64,000 nucleotides of DNA from JAHECW01 sp964641415 (GCA_964641415.1 CAZXMW010000009.1:1-64000), one strand, 5' to 3'; numbered from the stretch's first letter, positions 8,075 to 17,395 are shown. Translations and numbers: made by a program. The notes: generated by a model from the sequence alone, not told the origin.

Positions 8075-10108
8075 ATGACGACGGCACCCGACGCCCACCG
8101 ATCCGCCACCGGACAGGGCCCGCGCCTCGCGCCGGCTCTGGTCCTGGTCGTCGCTCTCGGCGCGACCCTGATCGCCGGCCAGTCGGCCCGCGGCTTCGGT
8201 CCCGTTGGATCCCTGCTCGCGGTGGCGCTCTGGGTCGCAATCTGGACCCTGGCCGCCGGTGGGGTCGGTCGGCCGGTCCTTGCCGCGATTCGCGCCGGTC
8301 AGGACGAGGACGCCGAAGCTCTGCTGTTGGCATTGGTCGCCGGCACCGGTGTGCTGGTCGCGGCCGGTGTCGCACTGTCGGCCGTCGGACGGTTCTCCCC
8401 GGGACCGCTGCTCGTCATCCTGTTGGCAGCCGCGACTTTCGGCGGCTGGAGCCTGTACCGAAATCCGGTGGCAGCGCCTCGAATCAGCGGCCACGCGATG
8501 CTGCTCGCAGCACCGTGGCTGGTCGCGCTCGTCGTCGCCGCGACGGTGACCACGTTTTACGACCAGTGGCACCAGCATCTGGGCTTCCCCTGGCTCTGGC
8601 TCCGCGAGGGGCACTTCTACCTGGTTCCCCGCAACCCGTACACCTACATGCCCGTCAACTCGAGCTTCCTCTATGCCTTCGGGCTCGGCTCGTTGGGCGC
8701 ATGGACGGCGCAGGCGATCCACTGGTGGTGCGGCGCGATCACGGTCCTGTGCTGTGCGGCGCTCGGACGACGGGTGGTCTCCGGCGGCGGAGGCTGGTGG
8801 GCCGCGGCGCTCTTCGCGACGACCCCCAACGCGATTCATCTCGCGGCCGCCGGCGGATCGGACCTGGTGGTCACCATGTACGGCGCCGGCGCCTGGCTCG
8901 CGTTGCTGAGGTCCGCAGACGACCGCGGCCGAGCCTGGCGCTGGTGGCTGCTCGCCGGCGCCCTCGCCGGGCTCGCCGCGGGCACCAAGTACACCGCGCT
9001 GGCGACGGTGGCGCTGTCCTTGGCCGCCGGCGCCACCTTTCTCCACCGGCCCTGGCGGCGCGGGAGGTTGATGCCCTTCATCGCCGGCGCGGCGGCAGCG
9101 GTCGGCGGCGCCGCGGCGACCTTCGGCCCGTGGGTCGCGCGCAACCTGCTCGCCACCGGGGCGCCGCTCTACCCGTTCCTGACCGCGCCGTTCAGCGACT
9201 GGATGCCCGAGCAGCTCGGTCCTCTCGACGAATACTCCGAGATCATGTCGGGCTTCGACATCGGGCTCCCCCACATCCTCGACGGCATCAGCCTCGGCAG
9301 CCTGGCCAGCCCGATCGGCGGCTTCGCGCCGTCCGGCGTGCTGTGGCTGGCCGCCGCAGCGGCGGCGCTGGTCGCGCTGCCCCGCCTCGATCGCCGAACG
9401 GCAGGAGCGCTCGCGGTCGGCGCCGGAGTCGGGATCGCGCTCTGGATCGTCGGTCTCCAGGTCGTTCGCTACCTGCTGCCGGCCCTGGTGCCGCTGGCCG
9501 CGGTGGCGGGCGGAGGCGTCGCGGTCTCCCTGGCGGCCGCGACCCGCCCGATCCGACGCGCGATCCGGATCCTCATCGTCGCCGGGGTCCTGTGGAACCT
9601 GACCACCCTGCTCGGCCCCGTGGGGTTTCAGCGACTCGGGTGCTCGCTCGGCGTCACCTCCGCCGAGCCGCTTCTCGAACGATGGGTGAGCTCGTCGCTC
9701 GCCTTCGACGCAGTCCGTGCGCTCCCACCCGACGCCCGATTGCTGCTGGTCGCCGAGAGCCGCGCGCTCGGTTTCGAGCGCGACGTCGAGCTCGAGAACC
9801 CCTATCCCTACGGCGACACCCGGCTCGAGGCGCTGGCTCGCAATCACGTCACGCCCGAGGCCATGGCGGCCGAGCTCGCCGCTGACGGCATCACCCACGT
9901 CCTGACCAATCGCTGGGAGGCTCGGCGCATGGCCGGCATGATCGACCTGGAGCGCTACTTCAACTGCGGCGATGAAGTGGTGCTCGCAAGGCTCGATCGA
10001 TTTGCGCGGACCTGCCTCCAGCCCGAGTGGCTCGGCCACGGGGTGTCGATCTACCGGCTCGACCCGAGCTGCCGCTCGTCGGGCGCCGGCGATCTCGCCA
10101 CCTGGTGA
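8075..10108 (+). CDS. GT-C/PMT-like polytopic membrane glycosyltransferase (putative)
   Basis: 677 residues with about 11-13 predicted hydrophobic segments. The order is that of family 39-type lipid-phosphate-sugar glycosyltransferases: an early loop (TTFYDQWHQHLGFPWLWLRE) after the first group of TM segments, a central AGALAGLAAGTKYTALATV segment typical of the fold, later TM segments, and a soluble C-terminal tail ending in a YRLDPSC segment. The family attaches sugars to lipids, proteins or polysaccharides at the outer face of the inner membrane; donor and acceptor here are unknown. The ATG at 8075 is chosen because the first TM starts about 20 residues later and upstream sequence overlaps the divergent gene. 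Confidence 0.65.
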   Translation: MTTAPDAHRSATGQGPRLAPALVLVVALGATLIAGQSARGFGPVGSLLAVALWVAIWTLAAGGVGRPVLAAIRAGQDEDAEALLLALVAGTGVLVAAGVALSAVGRFSPGPLLVILLAAATFGGWSLYRNPVAAPRISGHAMLLAAPWLVALVVAATVTTFYDQWHQHLGFPWLWLREGHFYLVPRNPYTYMPVNSSFLYAFGLGSLGAWTAQAIHWWCGAITVLCCAALGRRVVSGGGGWWAAALFATTPNAIHLAAAGGSDLVVTMYGAGAWLALLRSADDRGRAWRWWLLAGALAGLAAGTKYTALATVALSLAAGATFLHRPWRRGRLMPFIAGAAAAVGGAAATFGPWVARNLLATGAPLYPFLTAPFSDWMPEQLGPLDEYSEIMSGFDIGLPHILDGISLGSLASPIGGFAPSGVLWLAAAAAALVALPRLDRRTAGALAVGAGVGIALWIVGLQVVRYLLPALVPLAAVAGGGVAVSLAAATRPIRRAIRILIVAGVLWNLTTLLGPVGFQRLGCSLGVTSAEPLLERWVSSSLAFDAVRALPPDARLLLVAESRALGFERDVELENPYPYGDTRLEALARNHVTPEAMAAELAADGITHVLTNRWEARRMAGMIDLERYFNCGDEVVLARLDRFARTCLQPEWLGHGVSIYRLDPSCRSSGAGDLATW

Positions 10109-10126
10109 CCCACGGACCGGCGCGAC

Positions 10127-10474
10127 TCAGTCGTCGTCTCCGGCGAAGGCGCCGACGAACGACGAGATGATGCTGACCACGAGAGCGCCCAACACCGACC
10201 ACCAGAAGCCGGAGACCTCGAAGCCGGGCACCAGCTTGGCCGCCAGGAAGAAGGTGAACCCGTTCACCAACAGGTAGAACAGCCCGAGCGTGAGAATCGT
10301 GATCGGCAGGGTGAGAATGGTCAGGATCGGCCGGATCAGCGCGTTGACCAGTCCGAGAACGATCGCCGCGATGGCCAGCGCCTGATACGAGGCGACGTGG
10401 ACCCCGGGCAGAATGTAGGCCGTGATCCAGAGCGCCAGGGCGATGACCAGCCAGTGCAGCAGAAACCGCTTCAT
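10127..10474 (-). CDS. Phage holin family / four-TM membrane protein
   Basis: 115 residues, almost entirely hydrophobic, with four TM helices: LHWLVIALALWITAYILPG, the YQALAIAAIVLGLVNALIRP region, LPITILTLGLFYLLVNGF and the GFWWSVLGALVVSIISSFVG region. The LVNALIRPILTILTLPITI core and LFxLLVNGxxFxLAAxLVPGF pattern mark the widespread PF04020 family, annotated as holin-like although a lytic role is unproven in most bacteria. GGAGGAG lies just before the ATG at 10474, excluding a longer start. Last gene after the ABC1 kinase, 71 bases downstream. Ends in a GDDD acidic tail. Confidence 0.85.
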   Translation of the reverse strand: MKRFLLHWLVIALALWITAYILPGVHVASYQALAIAAIVLGLVNALIRPILTILTLPITILTLGLFYLLVNGFTFFLAAKLVPGFEVSGFWWSVLGALVVSIISSFVGAFAGDDD

Positions 10475-10545
10475 GTCTCCTCCTCCGGGCGCGAGACCCG
10501 GTCTCGCGCGGGTTCGGTTCAGTCGGTCGTCGAAGCGTCGCGCCA

Positions 10546-11913
10546 TCATACCGTGTCACTGCGCCGCGCGACGACCGGCCGGTCGTCTCGCGGATCACGA
10601 CCGACCCGCCCGGCATACTCGAGCATGAGGTCGCGCCACGGTCCGGTCGCCCGGAGCTTGGACAGGTTGCCGAAGTGGCCGGACAGCGACCGGTTGATGA
10701 AGATCACGTTCTCGGGAAACACCATGTCCGCCTTGTCGTCCCAGTCGGAGAAACCGAGGCGGACGATCTCGTGATAGAACTCGTCGGCGGCCTCACCGTA
10801 GGTGTAGGGCGGGCTCTTTCGGAACACCTCGACGATGAGCGCAATGTAAGGCTCGATCAGCTCGGCGGCGATGGGACTCCCGTCCTTCATGGCGAGACCG
10901 ATGCCGGCGAATATCTCGGGCAGGTCGCCGGTTCGACCCTCGATGACCGCCACGAAGGCGTCGGCATACGCCCGCGCCAGCGTCGCCGGGACCTCCTTGG
11001 CGCAGCCGAAGTCGTAGACCACCACCCGGCCGTCGTCGCGAAATGCGAAGTTGGCGAAGTTCGGGTCGGCGTGGAGCAGACGGTGCTCGAAGAGCCCGCG
11101 CAGCTGGAACTCGGCGAGCACGACCCCCCAGCGATCACGGAGCTCGGCCGGGTAGCGGTCCGAGCACGCCTCTTCGGCAGAAATGCCGTCGGTCAGCTCC
11201 ATGGTCAGTACGCTGCGTGCGGTCGCCTCGTCGACGACCCGGGGAATGATGATCTCCGGCACGTTGGCGTGGAGCTCGATCATCCTGCGGATGGTGTCGG
11301 CCTCCCGGAGATAGTCGAGCTCGGCGAGCAGGCCGTCCCGCACCTCGACCCAGATCGGCTCGAAGTCGACATCCGTGAACAGGGCCACCAGCCGCTTGAA
11401 CACGGTCTTCAGATTGGCGAGATCGGCCGTCACGATTCGGTCGATGAGTGGGTACTGGATCTTGACCGCGACATCGCGCCCGTCCCGCAGCCGGCCGAGG
11501 TGAACCTGGCCGATGGACGCGGCGGCAAAGGCCTCGAAGTCGAGCCATTCGAAGAGCTCGTCGAAGTCGGCGACGGCGCCGCGGACCTCGTACTCCATGA
11601 CCTCTGCCGGAACCCTGGGCGCCTGCTTCTGGAGCCCCCGCAGCACACCGGCGACCTCGGGCGGCAGCAGCCCCTCGTGCAGGCTCAGCATCTGCCCGAT
11701 CTTCATGGCGGCGCCCTTGAGCTCGCCCAGCGTTTCCGCAATGCGAACCGCGTTGCGGGTCAGGTTGTCGGCCGTTCGCAGCCGCCTGCCCGACCTCGAC
11801 CGGACGAGACCCGCGGCCTGGTTGCCGATCACCGACGCCCCGACGCGGCCGGCGAGGCCGCCGAGCTTGAGGAAGCGGCGGGCCGCGGAGGACGGGATCC
11901 CATTGCGGCTCAT
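10546..11913 (-). CDS. ABC1/AarF/UbiB-family atypical kinase
   Basis: 455 residues. The family-specific KxGQ motif is present as GAAMKIGQMLS, together with the alanine-rich loop AAASIGQVHLG replacing the glycine-rich loop, the lysine strand VAVKIQYP, HRLLHADPNFANF as the catalytic loop and VVYDFGCAKEV as the DFG segment. UbiB/ADCK proteins are ATPases or atypical kinases that support isoprenoid-quinone biosynthesis and lipid handling at the membrane. No ubi or men gene is nearby, so the partner pathway is not shown. It lies 28 bases after the CoA-transferase gene and probably shares its transcript. Confidence 0.88.
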   Translation of the reverse strand: MSRNGIPSSAARRFLKLGGLAGRVGASVIGNQAAGLVRSRSGRRLRTADNLTRNAVRIAETLGELKGAAMKIGQMLSLHEGLLPPEVAGVLRGLQKQAPRVPAEVMEYEVRGAVADFDELFEWLDFEAFAAASIGQVHLGRLRDGRDVAVKIQYPLIDRIVTADLANLKTVFKRLVALFTDVDFEPIWVEVRDGLLAELDYLREADTIRRMIELHANVPEIIIPRVVDEATARSVLTMELTDGISAEEACSDRYPAELRDRWGVVLAEFQLRGLFEHRLLHADPNFANFAFRDDGRVVVYDFGCAKEVPATLARAYADAFVAVIEGRTGDLPEIFAGIGLAMKDGSPIAAELIEPYIALIVEVFRKSPPYTYGEAADEFYHEIVRLGFSDWDDKADMVFPENVIFINRSLSGHFGNLSKLRATGPWRDLMLEYAGRVGRDPRDDRPVVARRSDTV

Positions 11914-11941
11914 GGCGGAATCCGGAGGCCCGCGCGGCGCC

Positions 11942-13243
11942 TCAGAGCAGGTTGCGCTCGCGCGCCGCGCGCTCGAGATCGTCGCGGAAGTCGGGGTGGG
12001 CGATGTCGATCAGGCTCCGGGCGCGCTCGCGCAGACTGCGGCCCCAGAGGTTGGCGATCCCGTACTCGGTCACCACGAAGTGGATGTCGGCGCGGGTCGT
12101 CACCACGCCGGATCCGGGCAGCAGCGTGTCCACCAGCCGCGACACCCGGCCGTCGCGGGCGGTTGACGGCAGTGCGATGATCGGCACCCCGCCCACGGCC
12201 CGGGCAGCGCCGCGGACGAAGTCGAGCTGACCGCCAAACCCGGAGTAGACCCGTGTGCCGATGGAGTCGGCGCAGACCTGGCCGGTGAGGTCGATCGAGA
12301 TCGCGGAGTTGATCGCCACCATGTTCGCGTTCTGGGCGACCACGAAGGGGTCGTTGACGTACTCGTTGGGGTGAAACTCCATGAACGGGTTGTTGTCGAC
12401 GAAGTCGAAGGCCCGGCGGGTGCCGATGACGAACGAGGCGACGATCTTGCCACGGTGCAGCGTCTTCTTCTCGTTGGTCACGACCCCGGCTTCGAACAGG
12501 TCGACCAGCCCGTCGGAGAACATCTCGGTGTGGACGCCCAGGTGCTTCTTGTCCTCGAGGAAATCGAGCACCGCGTCGGGAATCTCACCGATGCCCATCT
12601 GCAGCGTCGCACCGTCGGGAATCAGCGATGCGATGTTCTCGCCGATCGCCCGCGCGACCTCCGAGATCTCCGTCGCCATGGGCAGCTCCAGAACCGGCTC
12701 GTCGACCTCGACCACGTGGCTGAGCTTGGACACGTGGACGAAGGAATCGCCGAGCGATCGCGGCATCTGCTGGTTGACCAGCGCGATCACGGTGCGTGCG
12801 TTCTCGACCGCCGCCTTGGTGGCGTCGACGCCGACCCCGAACGAGCAGAAGCCGTGCTCGTCCGGAGGCGACAGGTGGACCAGCGCGACATCGACCGGCA
12901 TCAGACCGGTGGTGATCAGCGACGGCACCTCGTGAAGGTGAATCGGGACGAAGTCGGCCCGACCCTCGTTGACCGCCGACCGGACGTTGCCGCCGGTGAA
13001 CAACGCCCGGTGACGGAAGTGGGGCTCCATCCCGGCTTTGACGTACGGCGCGTCGGCCAGGGTCAGGATGTGGACGACCTCGACATTCTCGAGCTCGGGG
13101 GCGCGCGCGACCATGGCGTCGATGAGCCCCACCGGGGTGTTGCAGCCGGGGTGGACCCAGACCCGGTCGCCGGACAGGATGTCCTTGACCGCCTCGGCGG
13201 CCGAGGTAATGCGTCGTCGGTAGATGTCGACCCAATTCATCAT
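11942..13243 (-). CDS. Acetyl-CoA hydrolase/4-hydroxybutyrate CoA-transferase family protein
   Basis: 433 residues, typical for this class I CoA-transferase family. LGVHTEMFSDGLVDL carries the catalytic glutamate that forms the glutamyl-CoA thioester. ATLQMGIGEIPDAVL and YSGFGGQLDFVRGA are the CoA-binding loops, and VVTEYGIANLWGRSLRERA is the C-terminal signature. The enzyme moves CoA between acetyl-CoA and a short-chain carboxylate such as acetate, 4-hydroxybutyrate or butyrate; which one cannot be read from sequence. The ATG at 13243 follows GAGG by 5 nt. Seven bases separate it from the alanine-dehydrogenase homologue upstream, so the two are almost certainly cotranscribed. Confidence 0.88.
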   Translation of the reverse strand: MMNWVDIYRRRITSAAEAVKDILSGDRVWVHPGCNTPVGLIDAMVARAPELENVEVVHILTLADAPYVKAGMEPHFRHRALFTGGNVRSAVNEGRADFVPIHLHEVPSLITTGLMPVDVALVHLSPPDEHGFCSFGVGVDATKAAVENARTVIALVNQQMPRSLGDSFVHVSKLSHVVEVDEPVLELPMATEISEVARAIGENIASLIPDGATLQMGIGEIPDAVLDFLEDKKHLGVHTEMFSDGLVDLFEAGVVTNEKKTLHRGKIVASFVIGTRRAFDFVDNNPFMEFHPNEYVNDPFVVAQNANMVAINSAISIDLTGQVCADSIGTRVYSGFGGQLDFVRGAARAVGGVPIIALPSTARDGRVSRLVDTLLPGSGVVTTRADIHFVVTEYGIANLWGRSLRERARSLIDIAHPDFRDDLERAARERNLL

Positions 13244-13250
13244 GCGCTCC

Positions 13251-14363
13251 TCACCCGCCGTGAAGGTCGAGGTACGGCACCCCGAGATCCTCGGCCAGCC
13301 GTCGGCGAACGCAGTAGCCGGCGTAGGTGTAGGTTCCTCGCTGGATTGCGCTGTCGGTCCGGACGGCGCGATCGAAGCCCTTTTCGGCGATCGACTCGAT
13401 GAACGGCAGCATCGAGTTGGTCAGCGCCCGGGTCGAGGCGCGAGACGCCGACGACGGCAGATTGGGCACGCAGAAGTGGATGATGTCGTCGACCTCGTAG
13501 GTCGGGTTCGAGAAGTCGGTCGGTCTGGAGGTCTCGCAGCAGCCGCCCTGGTCGATGGACAGATCCATGATGATCGACCGCGGTTTCATGAACTTGAGCA
13601 TGCTCCGGGTGATGAGGATCGGCGTCCGCTCGCCGTGCACGGCAACGGTGCACAGGAAGAGGTCGGCGAAGGCGAGAGCCTTCTCGATGTTCTGCCGGGT
13701 GGCGATCATTGTCGGAACGTCATAGCCAACGTGGTCCTGCAACCGGCGCATGGCGTCGATGTCGCGATCGAGGATGACGACGTGGGCGCCGATGCCCTCG
13801 GCGTAACGGGCGGCGGCCCGTCCGAGGGTGCCGGCGCCGAGGATGACCATGGACGCAGGAGGGATGCCCGGCGAGCCGCAGATCAGCAGTCCCTTGCCGC
13901 CGAACTCGTTGAGCAGCAGACCCGAGCCGACGATCACCGCGAGCCGTCCGGCGATCTCGGACATCGCCTCGAGCACCGGGGCGCGGCCGTCGTCGGATTC
14001 GATGATCTCGTAGCCCACCGTGGCCACCTTGCGGTCGAGCAGGGTGGCGATGCCCTCGGCGGGCGCCAGGGCGAGGTGCCAGCTCGACACCACGATCTGC
14101 TCGGGCTGGAAGCGATGGTAGTCCGAAGGCGTCGGCGGCGACACGCGGAGCACCATCTCCGAGCGCAACAGCACGTCTTCCTCCGAGTAGACCACCGTGG
14201 CGCCGACCTTCTCATAGGCCTCGTTGGCGAATCCGGCCTCGACGCCGGCGCCGTCCTCGATGAAGATCCGGTGCCCGCCCTCGGTCAGCGCCCGGGCGCC
14301 GCCCGGGGTCAGCCCGATCCGGTGCTCGAACGGCCTCCGATCCTTGACCAATCCGATGTCCAT
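13251..14363 (-). CDS. ald: Alanine dehydrogenase family protein, pyruvate-site lysine replaced
   Basis: 370 residues, the exact length of alanine dehydrogenase and collinear with it. ILGAGTLGRAAARYAEGIGA is the NAD-binding glycine motif; MDLSIDQGGCCETSRPT is the conserved aspartate segment. Using standard numbering, Arg15 (EHRIGLTP) and His96 (SSWHLAL) are retained, but the KVKEP motif that supplies Lys75 for pyruvate binding reads RVSPP, with Ser75. A canonical reductive-amination reaction is therefore doubtful; a related substrate is possible. A GGAGG lies before the ATG at 14363. First gene of the operon with the CoA transferase, ABC1 kinase and holin-like protein, and divergent from an aminotransferase. 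Confidence 0.82.
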   Translation of the reverse strand: MDIGLVKDRRPFEHRIGLTPGGARALTEGGHRIFIEDGAGVEAGFANEAYEKVGATVVYSEEDVLLRSEMVLRVSPPTPSDYHRFQPEQIVVSSWHLALAPAEGIATLLDRKVATVGYEIIESDDGRAPVLEAMSEIAGRLAVIVGSGLLLNEFGGKGLLICGSPGIPPASMVILGAGTLGRAAARYAEGIGAHVVILDRDIDAMRRLQDHVGYDVPTMIATRQNIEKALAFADLFLCTVAVHGERTPILITRSMLKFMKPRSIIMDLSIDQGGCCETSRPTDFSNPTYEVDDIIHFCVPNLPSSASRASTRALTNSMLPFIESIAEKGFDRAVRTDSAIQRGTYTYAGYCVRRRLAEDLGVPYLDLHGG

Positions 14364-14671
14364 GAACGCCTCCTTCGCGTCGCGGCGGTCGAGTGGGATT
14401 CCATCACAGACCGCGGCGGGGAGCAATGACGACAGTTCGTCGGACGAATTGCGTTGGCGGGCGCGCCCCCGGCGGACGTGCCGTACACGTCTTCGTGAGG
14501 CGGACCCTCCACGCGCGACAGACCGATCCACACCAAGGCGTGTCGGACACTCGCCGAGCCCGAGAGGCTGCGGCATCGCGGTGAGCCAACGAAATGCCGG
14601 AAAGAAACCGGGTCGGAATCCGTACCGAAATCGCGGGTCATCGCTCATAATCGCCTCCGCAGGAGGCCCTC
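14364..14671. other. Divergent intergenic region, no gene seen
   Basis: 308 bases between the divergently transcribed ald homologue and the aminotransferase. It should hold both promoters, but no convincing -35/-10 pair, riboswitch or strong hairpin was found. Both flanking genes have clear ribosome-binding sites at its edges (GGAGG-type on each side). Confidence 0.5.
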
Positions 14672-15889
14672 ATGTTCCGTTTCTCCGACCTCGCGACCAG
14701 GATGCAGCCGTCGCCGATCCGCGAGCTGTTCCGGATGATCCAACAGCCGGGAATGATCTCTTTCGCCGGCGGCCTGCCGGATCCCGACGTCTTTCCCGTC
14801 GAGGCCTTCGCCGGGTGCGCTGATGTGCTCAGCCGCGACGGCCGGCAGGTCCTCCAGTACGGCGCATCGGAAGGGTACCCGCCGCTGCGCGAGGTCCTGC
14901 TCGAGCTGACGGCCGACCGGCTCGGCTTCGAGCCACGGCCCGAAGAGCTGCTCATCACATCGGGGTCGCAGCAGGCGGTGGACCTCATGGCTCGCGCCCT
15001 GCTCGACCCGGGCGACGTCGTGATCATCGAGGCGCCCGCCTACCCCGGCACGATCCACTGTCTGCGCAACGCCGGCGCCCGGTTCGCGACCGTACCGTGC
15101 GACGGGGACGGGATGCGGGTCGACCTCCTGCCCGAGATCGTCGCCCGGGTTGAGGCCGGAGCCGACCAGCGACCCAAGCTGATCTACTCGGTCCCCGACT
15201 TTTCCAACCCGTCGGGCGCCTGCATGAGCGCCGACCGGCGGCAGCATCTCGTCGAGCTCGCCGCCGGGCTCGAGATCCCGATCCTCGAGGACGACCCCTA
15301 CGGCCGACTGCGCTACTCGGGCGAGCCGCTGCCCAACCTCAAGCGGCTCGCCGGGAACGGGCCCCACGTGGTCTACGCCTCGTCGTTCTCCAAGGTTCTG
15401 GCGCCCGGAGTCCGCGTTGCCTGGACGGTGGCTGCGCCCGAGCTCGTGCGGGCCATGGTGCTCATGCGACAGGGCGAGGATTTGTGCACCTCGACGGTGA
15501 CCCAGGCGCTGGTCGCCGAGTACTGCCGGCGCGGGCTCCTGGAGAATCACCTGGAGCGCATTCTCGAGGTCTACTCGAACAAGTGCCGGGCCATGCAGGA
15601 AGCCCTCGTGCGCCACCTGCCGCCCGGCACGGTGAGCTGGACCGCGCCCCAGGGCGGTTTCTTTTTCTGGCTCGAGCTGACGGCCGGCTCGAGCCGCGCG
15701 CTGTTCGACCGCGCGGTCGACGCGGGGGTCGCCTTCGTTCCCGGCGCCGCCTTCTACCCCGACGCCGGCGAGCAGGTCGGCGAGGTCCGAACCGGCGACC
15801 GCTTCGCCCGGCTGTGCTTCACCTTCGCCGACACTGAGGCCATCGACGAGGGATGCCGGCGGTTGGCCAGGGCCCTGACCGGGTCGTAG
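14672..15889 (+). CDS. PLP-dependent aminotransferase, class I (2-aminoadipate/MocR-like group)
   Basis: 405 residues. MISFAGGLPDPDVFPVEAF and LQYGASEGYPPLREVL are hallmark openings of the LysN/2-aminoadipate transaminase and aromatic aminotransferase subgroup. SGSQQAVDLMARALLDPGD is the cofactor phosphate loop, YSVPDFSNPSGACMS the substrate segment, EDDPYGRLRY holds the Asp/Tyr pair, and YASSFSKVLAPGVRVAW contains the Schiff-base lysine. No N-terminal GntR DNA-binding domain is present, so it is an enzyme rather than a MocR regulator. AGGAGG precedes the ATG at 14672. Its amino-acid substrate is not determined; adjacency to the alanine-dehydrogenase homologue suggests amino-acid catabolism. 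Confidence 0.9.
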   Translation: MFRFSDLATRMQPSPIRELFRMIQQPGMISFAGGLPDPDVFPVEAFAGCADVLSRDGRQVLQYGASEGYPPLREVLLELTADRLGFEPRPEELLITSGSQQAVDLMARALLDPGDVVIIEAPAYPGTIHCLRNAGARFATVPCDGDGMRVDLLPEIVARVEAGADQRPKLIYSVPDFSNPSGACMSADRRQHLVELAAGLEIPILEDDPYGRLRYSGEPLPNLKRLAGNGPHVVYASSFSKVLAPGVRVAWTVAAPELVRAMVLMRQGEDLCTSTVTQALVAEYCRRGLLENHLERILEVYSNKCRAMQEALVRHLPPGTVSWTAPQGGFFFWLELTAGSSRALFDRAVDAGVAFVPGAAFYPDAGEQVGEVRTGDRFARLCFTFADTEAIDEGCRRLARALTGS

Positions 15890-16096
15890 ACCGGAGCGCG
15901 ATCGGAGCGTCGAGATCGGCTTCCAGGCTCTCCGCATCGGTGCCGAGCTCGAGCTCGAGACGACGGCCTTCGTGATCTCGGCCGGCGAGGGCCGCATGCC
16001 AGAGATCTTCGACCGGCGGTCCGGAGGAATTCGATGTTTCGATCGGTTCGAGCCCGGCCAGGGAGGAGCTCCGATCGACGATTCGTCGTCTCGCCG

Positions 16097-17395
16097 TTAC
16101 GAAATTCGGATCTTGCCCTTCATGAGGTAGACCTGGAAGCCGAGGCTCGCCTTGGTCGCCAGCCGTCTGAGCTCGGCCAGCGGCAGGCCGCCGACGCCGT
16201 CGTCCTGGTTGTCGCCGTACAGGAAGCAGACGACCTTGTCCCGAACCCGGACCGGCTGGATGTAGCAGTCCTTCGGCGGCGGTCCTCCGAGCCCGAGCAC
16301 AAGCTCGGTGTTGCGCGGCATGGTGGGCAGCGGTCCGAGCCAGAATTCGACGCCCTGCAGCAGGCCCGAGAACACCGACGGTTCGTCGGCCGGGATCCGG
16401 ATCGCCCGGATCGCCTCCTCGTCGATCCCGGCGCCCTCGCCTCGCCAGCCGAGGATCGCGCCCTGCCGGTGCATGAGCATTGCCCGTCGGCTGAGAAACG
16501 GAGCGCAGAAGCCGAGCATGGCGTCGGCGATGTCGTCGCGCATCTCGACGTGCTGCATCGCCAGCGATGCCGCGACGAGCAGCTCCTCCGGGCCGAGCTC
16601 CTCGGGCGCCGGCGGCCCTGGGTCGTCGGGCAGCGGCGGATCGGGCGGCGGCGGATCGGGCGGCGGCAGGGTGGTGTCCAGGGTTCTGACCCCGGACAGG
16701 TCGACACCTCCGGGCTCGTCGCCCGTGGTCTCGAAACGCAGAGAGGGAAACTCGTTGAGCTCCTCACCCGTGAGTTCGAGCTCGTCGTCGGGCTTCGGCG
16801 CGCGACGCACAAGCGCCGGCGAGACCGGAACCGGCGCGTCGCTCGCAGGCGGGGTCGGTGACGGCGGTCCCTCGAGCTCCGGCCGGCGCCGGTCGCCGCC
16901 GCCGGCGCGATCCTGGGCGCCGGTCAGCCGCCGGATGAGGCCCGCGTAGCGCGCCGTGATCGGTGCTCTATAGTGCCGGTGCAGGGCCTCGACAAACCGG
17001 ATTTCGAGGGTCACGAAGCTCGCCACCATGCAGCCGGTCTGCTGGGCGATCTCGTCCTCGACCAGAAGGTCCCCGGGGCTCAGGGTCGCCACCGACAGAG
17101 TCTTGCCCTCGAGCCGGAACGGAACCACCTCGAGCCGGCTGACGATCCGCGGTGTCAGCATCCGCAGCGCCGCCGGGCTGGCGAACTCGAGATCGGCGAC
17201 GCTCGCCGTCCGGGTCTTGTGGAACTTGCCCAGAGCCTCGAGCAGCGCCGCCTCGGTCATCAGACCGAGATCGAGGATCTCGGTGTCGAGCCGGCCCTGC
17301 CGGCCGCGCTGGGCATCGAGGGCTCGGCGCAGCTCCTCCCGGCTCACAAGGCTCTGGGCCAGCAGCCACTCGGCAAAGGATCGATCGTCTGTCAC
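16097..17395 (-). CDS. MshEN (GspE N-terminal) domain protein without ATPase domain
   Basis: 432 residues. Residues 5-150 carry the type II secretion ATPase N-terminal architecture: FAEWLLAQSLVSREELRRAL, then LGLMTEAALLEALGKFHKTR and PRIVSRLEVVPFRLEGKTL. MshEN domains bind cyclic-di-GMP in some homologues. A proline-rich, low-complexity linker follows at about 165-270, with repeated PPPDPP. The C-terminal ~150 residues (AMLGFCAPFLSRRAMLMHRQ and GAILGWRGEGAGIDEE) look like a GAF-type sensory domain. No Walker ATPase is present, so it is not a secretion motor. A tandem CCTCGAGG palindrome lies just upstream of its start. Confidence 0.7.
   Translation of the reverse strand: MTDDRSFAEWLLAQSLVSREELRRALDAQRGRQGRLDTEILDLGLMTEAALLEALGKFHKTRTASVADLEFASPAALRMLTPRIVSRLEVVPFRLEGKTLSVATLSPGDLLVEDEIAQQTGCMVASFVTLEIRFVEALHRHYRAPITARYAGLIRRLTGAQDRAGGGDRRRPELEGPPSPTPPASDAPVPVSPALVRRAPKPDDELELTGEELNEFPSLRFETTGDEPGGVDLSGVRTLDTTLPPPDPPPPDPPLPDDPGPPAPEELGPEELLVAASLAMQHVEMRDDIADAMLGFCAPFLSRRAMLMHRQGAILGWRGEGAGIDEEAIRAIRIPADEPSVFSGLLQGVEFWLGPLPTMPRNTELVLGLGGPPPKDCYIQPVRVRDKVVCFLYGDNQDDGVGGLPLAELRRLATKASLGFQVYLMKGKIRIS

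Noticed and set aside
10127..10474. Prophage lysis gene
   Set aside because: The holin-family name comes from PF04020; no endolysin or other phage gene is nearby and the family is common in bacterial chromosomes.
15890..16096. Possible minus-strand gene remnant after the aminotransferase
   Set aside because: One frame gives a fairly protein-like stretch (PVEDLWHAALAGRDHEGRRL) but it has no start, no recognised family and overlaps the aminotransferase end.
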